A DNA stretch of 63,180 nucleotides from Planctomycetota bacterium. Lineage in GTDB: Bacteria > Planctomycetota > B15-G4. Both the position numbers and the translations under genes were made by a program. A model generated the notes under the pieces. That model was given only the letters and a program-made list of their open reading frames with translations. It did not search any database and was not told where the DNA came from. The stretch covers positions 1 to 63,180 of the forward strand of contig JAJDEQ010000165.1 in assembly GCA_029259695.1 (NCBI GenBank). The letters run 5' to 3'. Numbering within the stretch: position 1 is the first letter of the stretch; every line of letters starts with the position of its first letter. This document shows, in pieces, positions 24,807 to 32,526 of the stretch.

Positions 24807-27269
24807 GTGAGCGCGCGCGAGGGCCTGGGTGTCGCGCTGATCGTCGCGCTCGCGGCGGGGCTGCTGCTGGGCGACGCGCTCTTCGGTGAGCGCTCGATCC
24901 TGGCCTTCGACCTGGCCGATCCGCGTCTCGACCTGCGCCCGTGGGTCGACTTCGGCGGTGCAACCGACGTCCCCATCAATCCGCTCGCGCCGGACCTGGA
25001 CCTGTACGTCCTCCCGGGGCTGATGCGCGTGCGCCAGCTGGCCGCGCAGGGCGCGGGGCCCTGGTGGGACGGGGCCCAACTGCTGGGCTACCCGCTGGGC
25101 GCCAACGTGCCCTTTCCGATCTTCTCGCCCCCGGCCTGGGTCGCGGCGGCGCTCGATCCGGTCACGGCGCTGGACGTGCTGCTCTGGATGCACCTCGCGC
25201 TGGCGGGCTTCGGCGCGTGGCGTTGCGTGCGCATGCTCGGCGGCAGCACGCCGGCCGGGGCGCTGGGTGCCGTGGGCTTCGCCCTGTCGGCATGGATGGC
25301 CACGCGCTGGCGAACGCCGCAGGTGCTGTTCACCGCGGCGTGGTGGCCGTGGCTGGTGGTGTCGGCGGAGTGGTTGCGTCGCGGGCGATGGCGCCGCGGG
25401 GTCGTCGAGGGTTCGCTGTGCGGCGGGTTGGCGCTCGTTGCGGGCTTCCCCCAGGTCGGCCTCTACATGCTCTGCGCCGCGGGGCTGTTGGCCGTGTGGT
25501 GGGGCGTTGCGAAGCGCGCCGCCGGCGCGTTGTCGATGCTCGCGGTGGGAGTCCTGGCGATTGCCCTGGCCGCGCCCCAACTGGCCGTGTCGGCGACGGC
25601 CTATGAGCACTCGTTGCGCTCGGCTCGAGTGACCCGCGCGGAGACCGTCCAGCGCGGTCTGCCACCCGCCGCCCTGGTCGGTGCGGCCCTGCCGCGTTTC
25701 TTCGGGCACCCGCCCGACTTCGCCGGCGCTCGTGCGCCGGCCCCGACCGCCGAGCAGTGGCTGCCCCAGCGGCGGTTCCTGGGGGACACCTTCCAGAACA
25801 CCGTGATGGAGCTGGCGCTCTACCCGGGAGCCTTGTTGCTGCTCCTGTTGCCGGTGCTGGGGCGGCGTGCACTGGATCGACGCGCGCGGGCGCTGGCCGG
25901 TGTGGCGGGCGTCGCGCTGCTCATCTGTCTGGTGTGGCCTCACCTGGCTCGCGCGGTGCCGCTGCTGGCCCCGCTCGGGGCAGGCAACGTGAAGCGCCTG
26001 CTGGTGATCACGGCGGGCTGCTGGCCGCTGGCCGGCGCGCTCGCCTTCGACGCCGTGCGCGCGGGGCGCGCCCCGGTGCCGCTGCGCTGGTTCGTCGTGC
26101 TGTTGGTCTTGATCGGCCTGACGCCGTTGCTCGCTGCACGCCTGGACGATCCCTCCGCCGCCGCGTTCGCCGATGACCTTACCGGGCAGGTCGCCGTGCA
26201 GGCCGCGTTGCTGCTGGGCGGCCTGGCGTTGCTGGTCGGCGGTGCCCGGGCGCGTGGCGCGGACGCGCGGGGCGGGACCTCGTGGGCGTGGTGCGCGGTG
26301 CTGCTGCTGGCCCTGGACCTCGGGTGGGGTGCCCGCTCGCTGAACCCGCTCAGCGTGCAGCGTCCCCCGTTCCCGAGCACCGCGAGCCTGGAGGCGCTGC
26401 GCACGCGCACCGGTCGCGTCGCCGTGCTCGGAGATCGGCACGTGCTGCCGCCCACGGGAGCGGCGCTGCACGGGGTGCGCAGTCTGCACGGCGCGGCGCC
26501 CATGGTCCCCGCGCGCTCCGCGGAGTTGCTGGCCTGCATCGAGGGGCCCCTGCACGACCCGCGCGACCCCCGCATCCTGCGCCCGTTCACCTCGCCCGAC
26601 AGTTTCTCCCATCCCTTGCTCGACCTGCTCGAGGTGGACACGGCGGTCTTCGGTGACCGTGCCTACGACGGTCGAATCCCGGGTGAACTCGTCTACGAGA
26701 ACGTGGACGAAGGGCTGGCGCTGGTGGACCTGCCGGGTGACCCGGGCCCGCGCGGTTTCATGTGTCGCACGGCGCTCGTCGTCCCGGATCCGGCCGAGCG
26801 CCTGGCGCTGCTCGCCCGTGACGACTTCCCGGTGCACCGCCTGGTCGTCCTGGAACGAGCTCGGGACGCACTCCCCGGCATGAACGTGCTGGACGGGTGC
26901 CCCGACGATCCGGGCAGCCTGCTTCCCGTGCTCCCGCTCGCCGTGGGATCGGTGGCCGATGACGCCCACGGCATGGCGCTGCCCGGCGGCGCGGCGACCG
27001 GGCCCCCGCGCGACGGGCACGGCGCGGGCGTGGTGGTGCTCAGCGAGTCGTGGGACCCCGGCTGGCAGGTGACCGTCGATGGTGTGGGCGCCGAGACGAT
27101 CATCGTCGATCACGCTTTGCTGGGCGTGTCGGTGGCTGCCGATGCGCGCGACGTGCGCTTCTCCTATGTGCCGCCGCGGCTGGCTGGATCGGTGCTCACG
27201 TCGCTGGCCGCGTTGCTGGCGCTCGCCCTGCTGAGCGTCTGGCGGCCGCGGGCTCAGCGTCGGCGGTAG
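24807..27269 (+). CDS. YfhO family membrane protein
   Basis: An 820-residue protein with about twelve to thirteen hydrophobic segments in the first 560 residues and a soluble beta-rich C-terminal region. This layout, with FPIFSPPAW and GFALSAWMATRW motifs in early loops and VVLSESWDPGWQVTVDG near the end, matches the YfhO family, which is related to GT-C glycosyltransferases. YfhO proteins in Firmicutes are implicated in glycosylation of lipoteichoic acid; the acceptor here is unknown. The start is GTG at 24807. The 3' end overlaps the convergent DUF1579 gene by 16 bases. Confidence 0.8.
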   Translation: MSAREGLGVALIVALAAGLLLGDALFGERSILAFDLADPRLDLRPWVDFGGATDVPINPLAPDLDLYVLPGLMRVRQLAAQGAGPWWDGAQLLGYPLGANVPFPIFSPPAWVAAALDPVTALDVLLWMHLALAGFGAWRCVRMLGGSTPAGALGAVGFALSAWMATRWRTPQVLFTAAWWPWLVVSAEWLRRGRWRRGVVEGSLCGGLALVAGFPQVGLYMLCAAGLLAVWWGVAKRAAGALSMLAVGVLAIALAAPQLAVSATAYEHSLRSARVTRAETVQRGLPPAALVGAALPRFFGHPPDFAGARAPAPTAEQWLPQRRFLGDTFQNTVMELALYPGALLLLLLPVLGRRALDRRARALAGVAGVALLICLVWPHLARAVPLLAPLGAGNVKRLLVITAGCWPLAGALAFDAVRAGRAPVPLRWFVVLLVLIGLTPLLAARLDDPSAAAFADDLTGQVAVQAALLLGGLALLVGGARARGADARGGTSWAWCAVLLLALDLGWGARSLNPLSVQRPPFPSTASLEALRTRTGRVAVLGDRHVLPPTGAALHGVRSLHGAAPMVPARSAELLACIEGPLHDPRDPRILRPFTSPDSFSHPLLDLLEVDTAVFGDRAYDGRIPGELVYENVDEGLALVDLPGDPGPRGFMCRTALVVPDPAERLALLARDDFPVHRLVVLERARDALPGMNVLDGCPDDPGSLLPVLPLAVGSVADDAHGMALPGGAATGPPRDGHGAGVVVLSESWDPGWQVTVDGVGAETIIVDHALLGVSVAADARDVRFSYVPPRLAGSVLTSLAALLALALLSVWRPRAQRRR

Positions 27270-27850
27270 GTCACCTCGACCAGGCGTGTGCGCACGCCCC
27301 CGGGTTCCTTGAACACGACCGCTGTCTCGTACTCGTTCTCGTCGATGAAGCGGATCAGCATGTCGTAGCGGCTCGTGATCTGGAGCAGTGGATCGCTGTT
27401 CTCGCCCGCCATGGTGATCGTCCGGGTGGCGTCGTCGTAGCTGCCCTCGGCGGTGATGTAGTGCGTGCCGTAGGACTCGAAGCCCACGTAGGTGTAGCGC
27501 TCGTAGCGTCGATCGAAGCCGACGATCACGAGCGTCTCCGCGGCCGCGGCTCCCTCGCCCGCGCGCGCTTCGGTGCGCAGGAAGCGCCCGCCGAGCTCCA
27601 TCGTGTTCTTGGCCCGACCGGTCATCACGCTGGGCGGGCGTCCGGGCTCGATGGCCACGCGCATCTCGATGTCCCAGTCGCCCACGAGCGAGGAGAGCCG
27701 TTCGTGTTCCTCGCCCGGCACGGCGGCGGCCAGCACCGCATTCATGTCCACGTCACCGTCCTGGGACCCGGTTGCGGGCGGGGCGGACGTCGTGGGCAGC
27801 AGACTCGCGGCGGTGGCGAGCACGGCGGCGATCCATGCGCTCTTGGTCAT
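27254..27850 (-). CDS. Secreted DUF1579 family protein
   Basis: A 198-residue protein with a signal peptide of about 22 residues. The body matches DUF1579: LVGDWDIEMRV near the start of the domain, GGRFLRTE, FDRRYERYTYVGFES and a beta-rich lipocalin-like ending. The function of the family is unknown. The start is the ATG at 27850. It is divergent from the pilin gene across the longest gene-free stretch in the window. Confidence 0.82.
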   Translation of the reverse strand: MTKSAWIAAVLATAASLLPTTSAPPATGSQDGDVDMNAVLAAAVPGEEHERLSSLVGDWDIEMRVAIEPGRPPSVMTGRAKNTMELGGRFLRTEARAGEGAAAAETLVIVGFDRRYERYTYVGFESYGTHYITAEGSYDDATRTITMAGENSDPLLQITSRYDMLIRFIDENEYETAVVFKEPGGVRTRLVEVTYRRR

Positions 27851-28485
27851 CGTCTGTCCTTGTGCGACGGCGTGTCGCGGGGCGTGCGGGATCCGGGTGG
27901 TCCAGGCCGAGGAGACATGGTGACACACGACACCGGGCGCCGGGAGAGCGCGGCCCCGGGGGGCTGCCGATCGGCGTCTCCGCCGGCCGTGGGGCTCCCG
28001 GCGGCTGCTCGTCGAGCGTGATCCGTGGTGACGAGGAGCTCCCGAGGAGCCGGTGCAGTCGCCCCGGCCGTCCGTCGCTCGATCAGGAGGAGTCGCCAGC
28101 CGTCGCGTGAACCCCCTGTCGTCGCCGCATGTTTCCAGGCGCGCGGATCGATGCGCCGCGTGCGCGTTGCAACATTTCTTTCGACGGTCAGGTGAACAGT
28201 CGTTCCCGCTTCGCTTCGGCGCCGAAAAACGCTCGATCACACACATTTGTCGCGACCACCGCGACGCGCGGTCGCGGCTGTCGCGACGAAGGCTGTCGCG
28301 CTTCATCGACAGACTGTCGCGCACCCTCGGCTGCTCGGCGTGTGCCGCGGCACGTGTGTGCGCAACGACCTTAAAGCCGAGCCAACTCTGGTACCGAAAC
28401 ACGGCAGCGTTGTGTTGACCCTTTTCCGCTTCCTGACCCAGCTCTCCGGCGAGAGACGAAGGGATTAGGAACCATGGAGGTTTCT
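27851..28485. promoter_or_regulatory. 635-base regulatory region upstream of the major pilin
   Basis: No protein gene is supported here. GC content falls in the part nearer the pilin. Four copies of TGTCGCG start at 28248, 28279, 28294 and 28315. A perfect 12-base palindrome GTGCCGCGGCAC lies at 28342-28353. TTGACC at 28415-28420 could be a -35 box, but no good -10 follows at the usual spacing. The region must hold the divergent promoters for the DUF1579 gene and the pilin, and is long enough for an untranslated leader or a small RNA. Confidence 0.5.
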
Positions 28486-28932
28486 ATGTTCGCTTCAAAG
28501 CGCAGTAAGGACTGCAGCGGCTTCACGCTGGTGGAGCTGGCAGTCGTGGTTGTGATCATCGGCGTGTTGGCCGCGTTCGCGGTGCCGCGTTTCCTCGCAT
28601 CCGTCGAACGTTCGAAGGCTGCTGAGTCGTTCAACTACCTGGCGACGATCCACTCGTCCCAGGAGCGTTACCACGCCCGTCAGGGTACGTACGCTGACGA
28701 CCTCGGGAACCTCGACACCGAGCTCGTGGCCCCCGAGTACTTCACCGTGGGTTCCGTCGCTGTGCCGTCGACCGAGACCGACCTGGAGACAGGTTGGGAG
28801 CTGACGCTCACTCGTGTTGGTGCGTCCGCTGGTTACGGCGCCTACACCGTGGTGTTCAACCACGACGGTTTCGATCCTGTGAACAGCACGATCGATGCCG
28901 AGATCAGCCCGCTGCAGACTGCCACCAGCTGA
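28486..28932 (+). CDS. Major type IV pilin / GspG-like pseudopilin
   Basis: A 148-residue prepilin. The leader ends in CSG, followed by FTLVELAVVVVIIG, so cleavage before Phe leaves the conserved Glu5 and a hydrophobic N-terminal helix. The rest is a short alpha/beta head with an Ala/Ser-rich alpha1. The start is put at ATG 28486, not 28474, because the GGAGG at 28476-28480 is an ideal ribosome site for 28486 and would lie inside the longer version. It is closed by a very strong hairpin 28 bases after its stop, which would let it be made in excess over the machinery genes downstream. Confidence 0.92.
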   Translation: MFASKRSKDCSGFTLVELAVVVVIIGVLAAFAVPRFLASVERSKAAESFNYLATIHSSQERYHARQGTYADDLGNLDTELVAPEYFTVGSVAVPSTETDLETGWELTLTRVGASAGYGAYTVVFNHDGFDPVNSTIDAEISPLQTATS

Positions 28933-28959
28933 GCCTGATCACAGCGTAGAGAAGGCACG

Positions 28960-28995
28960 GGATCCCCTCCCGGGAGTCATCCCGGGAGGGGATCC
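28960..28995 (+). terminator. 16-bp perfect hairpin behind the pilin gene
   Basis: A perfect inverted repeat with 16-base arms at 28960-28975 and 28980-28995, a GTCA loop, followed by TTGCGTTT. It is the strongest hairpin seen in the window. It can act as a terminator or partial attenuator between pilin and machinery genes, and may also protect the pilin transcript from 3' decay. Confidence 0.88.
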
Positions 28996-29061
28996 TTGCG
29001 TTTCCCCCCTTCCCCTGCCCTGCCGGATCCCCGCTCCTCCACTCCGCCGACGGCATGCACC

Positions 29062-30495
29062 ATGGCCAGACCCCGACTCAAGGTTGCGACGGGCGTCCTG
29101 CTGACCGAGGACCACCTGACCGTCACCACCGTCGCCAAGACGGCGCTGGGGGCCCGTCAGATCTCCACCCAGGAGGTGGAGATCGGGGAGCAGGGCGTCG
29201 TCGCGACGCTCGGGCGCCTGCGTACGGAGGGAGCGCTGAAGGGCAAGATCGTGTGCGGCGTCGATGCGCGCCGCTCGTTCGCGATCACACGCAAGCTGAT
29301 CTCGGAGGACGCCGGCCAGACGCCGGCTGAACTCCTCTCGGCCCGACTGGGTTACCTCGAGGGTGGCCTCGTGGCCGCGATGGACGGGGTCAGGCTTCCG
29401 TCCGGTCAGTTCGTCTCGCTCGTCGCGTGCTCGCGCGGGCTGGCGTCCGAGTTGCTCGCGGGCCTGGACGGCATTCGCATCTCCCAGATCCGTCTCGCGC
29501 CGGTCATGCCGGCGTTGTATCGGATGGCGCAGCAGAAGAAGTCGGCGCCGCGCAAGTGGAAGTGCGAGATGCGCGTGCTGATCGGCGAGGGCGAAGGCCT
29601 GGCGATCCTCGCCTACCAGGGTCACCCGGTGGCGTCGCGTCTGTTCGATTTCCCGGACTCGAAGAACACGCACGGCGTCGAGGTGGCCGTGCTGAGCCTG
29701 ATGACCTTCGCGCGCGAGGAGCTCGCACTCAACGCCGTCGACGGCGTGTTCGTGCACGTGGCCGACACCGAAGAGGAGCTCGTGGCTGCCTGCGAGCGCG
29801 GTCTCGGCGTCACGACCAAGATCGCTCCGGCCGTGTCCACCGACGCGCATGCCGGGAGCTACGCGCTCGGGTTGGCCGGTCTCAAGCCGAAGCCAGGTGC
29901 CACGGATCTGTTCCAGGAGATCCACCCGCCGGCGGGCCTGAAGCAGAACTTCCCGGCCAAGGCGGCGCTCGTGCTGGGCGCTGTCGTCGTGGGTTCGGGT
30001 TGGGCGATGAACTCGGAGGCCGATTCGCTCGAACGTGAGGCGGCCCGCATCGAGCGCGCGGCTGCTGCCAATGCGAAGCGGGCCGGCGCGGCGGTGAATG
30101 ACCTGCGCAAGGTCCACGAGGGGCTCAAGGCGGAGATGGGGGTTGCCAAGGCGTTCCTCTTCAAGCGCGTCTTCTGGAGCGAGATCCTCTACGAGATTCC
30201 CGAGGTGCTGCCCGAGACCGTGATGCTCACCGACTTCGACGGGCGCGACCTGTTGCGTTTCAAGAAGGCGAAGGGGACGACCCTCTCGCGACAGCTCCAG
30301 CTCATCGGCCAGACGAAGATGGACGGGACCGTGGTGTCGCCACCCGAAGTGAACACGCTGACCACAGCGCTCGCCGAATCCGAGGTGTTCCAGGCGAACT
30401 TCCCCCTGGTCGCCGGCGCGAACGTGCGGCTGATGCCAGGCATGGCGGAACTCTTCGCCCGCATCTCGCTCCTCTGCCTGCCGAAGAACTCGTAG
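29062..30495 (+). CDS. PilM-PilN fusion (GspL-like) pilus assembly protein
   Basis: A 477-residue protein. Residues 1 to about 290 resemble an actin-fold PilM/GspL cytoplasmic domain (start KVATGVLLTEDHLTVTTV, middle VSLVACSRGL). A single transmembrane segment lies at about 300-320, followed by a coiled coil (LEREAARIERAAAANAKRAG) and a ferredoxin-like periplasmic domain as in PilN (WSEILYEIPEVLPETVML). Separate pilM and pilN genes are therefore replaced by one, the layout of GspL. It should link the ATPase to the inner-membrane alignment complex. No other pilM or pilN is in the window. Confidence 0.75.
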   Translation: MARPRLKVATGVLLTEDHLTVTTVAKTALGARQISTQEVEIGEQGVVATLGRLRTEGALKGKIVCGVDARRSFAITRKLISEDAGQTPAELLSARLGYLEGGLVAAMDGVRLPSGQFVSLVACSRGLASELLAGLDGIRISQIRLAPVMPALYRMAQQKKSAPRKWKCEMRVLIGEGEGLAILAYQGHPVASRLFDFPDSKNTHGVEVAVLSLMTFAREELALNAVDGVFVHVADTEEELVAACERGLGVTTKIAPAVSTDAHAGSYALGLAGLKPKPGATDLFQEIHPPAGLKQNFPAKAALVLGAVVVGSGWAMNSEADSLEREAARIERAAAANAKRAGAAVNDLRKVHEGLKAEMGVAKAFLFKRVFWSEILYEIPEVLPETVMLTDFDGRDLLRFKKAKGTTLSRQLQLIGQTKMDGTVVSPPEVNTLTTALAESEVFQANFPLVAGANVRLMPGMAELFARISLLCLPKNS

Positions 30496-30507
30496 CGGAG
30501 AGACGCG

Positions 30508-31551
30508 ATGGCACTCGAGACGGGCATCGACAAGAAACAGATCGAGGCCATCAAGGCGTGGGTCGAGCGTCTGAGCAGCGAACCGGTCCAGCTGCGCTTC
30601 GTCGTCTCGTTGATCTTCTTCCTGGTCGGTTGGCTGGGCGTCAACAGGCCCATGGCGGCGCGCCTGCAAGAAGCGCGGGAGCGGAACAAGAGCGCCAAGG
30701 CGCTGGCACAGCAGGCCGAAGAGGTCGCGTTCTACAAGACGCAGCGCGGCCAGTACGAAGTCCAGGCGGACGTGCCGGCGGACCCCGTCGGGTGGCAGAA
30801 ATACGTGCTGAGCAAGCTCGCCTACACGAGCGTCACGCTGATCTCGATCGAGCCCAAGAAGACCAAGGGCGCCTCGGTGTTCAAGATCATCGAGATGGAG
30901 CTCGTTGCCCGCGGCACGCACTTCGACGAGATGGTCGACTTCATCGATCGCATCGAGCACGGCGAGCGGTTGATGCGCGTGGAGCGCGTGCGCATCGAAC
31001 GCATGCAGGACACGATCAGCATGACCTGCACGCTCAAGGGGCTGGTCAAGCCGGGCGCGGCGGCGCGCGAAGCCAACGCCGATGCCAGGCGTGGCGAAGG
31101 CGATGGAAGTGAGGACGCCACGGCCGAAGCAGCGGCCTCGGCCGGGGAGGACGGCGAACAGACAGTCACGGCCGGCGATGATGCCGGCCCCGTGGACGCC
31201 GGTGAGGCCCCGGGCGTTGGCGACGAGGTCGAACCGGATCAGGCCGAGGTCGAGACCGGAACCGAGAGCGAAGCGGTCGCCGGCGACGGTGCAGGGTCCG
31301 CAGTGGACGCGGATGTCGAAGCACCAGACGAACCCGGCGCCGAGGTCGGCGAGGATCGGCCTGCACCCGCGGCGGATGGCGACGCGTCGAGCACGCCGCG
31401 TCCCGCCGCCGACGAGTCGACCGCTGCCGACGGGGTCGGCGAAAGGGGTGATGCCATGTCGTCGAACGACGACGCACGTCCCGCCTCATTCGATGTCGCG
31501 GTGAGTGTGTCAAATGACGCGGTAGCCGCTCCAGGTGTCGCGGAATCGTGA
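30508..31551 (+). CDS. PilO/GspM-like alignment protein with acidic tail
   Basis: A 347-residue protein. It has a short cytoplasmic N-terminus, one transmembrane segment at about 32-47, a coiled coil (about 50-78), and a small alpha/beta domain to about residue 180 (WQKYVLSKLAYTSVTLISI, DEMVDFIDRIEHGERLMRVERV) as in PilO. The last 160 residues are a low-complexity Asp/Glu/Ala/Gly tail with no fold. Twelve bases separate it from the PilM-PilN gene, so they form one operon. Sequence similarity to PilO is weak; position and topology carry the call. Confidence 0.68.
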   Translation: MALETGIDKKQIEAIKAWVERLSSEPVQLRFVVSLIFFLVGWLGVNRPMAARLQEARERNKSAKALAQQAEEVAFYKTQRGQYEVQADVPADPVGWQKYVLSKLAYTSVTLISIEPKKTKGASVFKIIEMELVARGTHFDEMVDFIDRIEHGERLMRVERVRIERMQDTISMTCTLKGLVKPGAAAREANADARRGEGDGSEDATAEAAASAGEDGEQTVTAGDDAGPVDAGEAPGVGDEVEPDQAEVETGTESEAVAGDGAGSAVDADVEAPDEPGAEVGEDRPAPAADGDASSTPRPAADESTAADGVGERGDAMSSNDDARPASFDVAVSVSNDAVAAPGVAES

Positions 31552-31686
31552 CGTCCAGTTGTCCGCCTGCACGACAAGCTCGGGCAACCGGTTTGCCGAA
31601 AAGGGAAGCGGTACTGGAGACGCTGAACGCGAGTCCCCTGCTGGGACCCGCGCGCGGCGCCATGGCGTGAGCACCGAGGCGGATGC

Positions 31687-32526
31687 GTGTTTGACTGGAT
31701 CCGAAAGAACGCGGCCCTTCTGACCGGCGTGCTGCTGGTCTGGATGACGTACTCCGACCTCGATGCCGAGGCGGGAGAGAAGAAGGCGGTCGCGAAGGGG
31801 AAGCTCGCGGGCATTCCGAAGGAGTACTTCGTGCAGCGCGATCCTGATCAGCCGCTCGTCGAGCTGCGTGACCCGTGCCAGCTGATCGTGCGCGAGACGA
31901 CGACCAAGGGCGCGTCCTCGAGGTCCGCGCGCCAGTCGTCGTCGACGGCAGCGGGCACGGATGGAGGGCTGCGCTTCAACGCGCCCGCATGGACCTCGAC
32001 GCCCGAGCAGGTGGCCGGCGCCTGGGCCGGCGCCATGACGAAGCTGAGCGGCGACCTCGTCGCCGGCATGCGCGAGTGGGACCCCCTGGGCCTGGGCGGA
32101 CACGCCGAGCAGATGGCGAAGGAGCAGAAGGCTGAGGTCGCCGCCAAGAAGGCGTTGGCAGCCCGGCCGCCGGCGCACTTCGAACTCGTGCTCGACTCGG
32201 TCCTGCACATGCCGGGTGGTGGCGTGGCGCGCATCTCGGGGCAGACGGTGAACGTGGGTGATCCGCTGCTCGGGATGGACGACTACAGCCCGCCGGTGCT
32301 CAAGCAGGTCACCAGTTCGCGCGCCGTCGTCGCCTGGCGCGAAGAGACGTACGTGCTGGATCTCGATACGCGTCCTCGCGTGAGCGTGGGGACGGCACTG
32401 CCGGTCCTCGCCGGCGACGTGGCACCGGCAGCGCGCGCAGCGGGTGCGAAGAACCCGCGCGCCCCGTCCGTGAAGCGCAAGACGAACAACGGCTACCGCG
32501 TCCGCGGCAAGATGGGGGACAAGTGA
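31687..32526 (+). CDS. PilP/GspC-like pilus assembly protein
   Basis: A 279-residue protein with one N-terminal membrane anchor (about residues 8-22) and a long periplasmic part. The region HFELVLDSVLHMPGGGVARISGQTVNVGDPL resembles the beta domain of PilP or the HR domain of GspC, which contacts the secretin. The basic C-terminal tail is unusual. The start is GTG at 31687; the 135 bases before it hold no convincing gene. The stop overlaps the ATPase gene start region. The assignment rests on layout and position more than on strong motif matches. Confidence 0.62.
   Translation: MFDWIRKNAALLTGVLLVWMTYSDLDAEAGEKKAVAKGKLAGIPKEYFVQRDPDQPLVELRDPCQLIVRETTTKGASSRSARQSSSTAAGTDGGLRFNAPAWTSTPEQVAGAWAGAMTKLSGDLVAGMREWDPLGLGGHAEQMAKEQKAEVAAKKALAARPPAHFELVLDSVLHMPGGGVARISGQTVNVGDPLLGMDDYSPPVLKQVTSSRAVVAWREETYVLDLDTRPRVSVGTALPVLAGDVAPAARAAGAKNPRAPSVKRKTNNGYRVRGKMGDK

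Noticed and set aside
24732..27113. A 793-codon minus-strand open frame
   Set aside because: It is antisense to the YfhO gene, rich in Gln/Arg/His with no hydrophobic pattern or motif. YfhO on the plus strand has real membrane segments.
28415..28437. TTGACC as the pilin -35 box
   Set aside because: No -10-like hexamer lies 16-18 bases downstream, and sigma specificity in this organism is unknown. Mentioned only as part of the region.
28939..30960. A 673-codon minus-strand open frame
   Set aside because: It is antisense to the PilM-PilN fusion and PilO-like genes. Its composition is His/Asp/Arg-rich with no recognisable domain.
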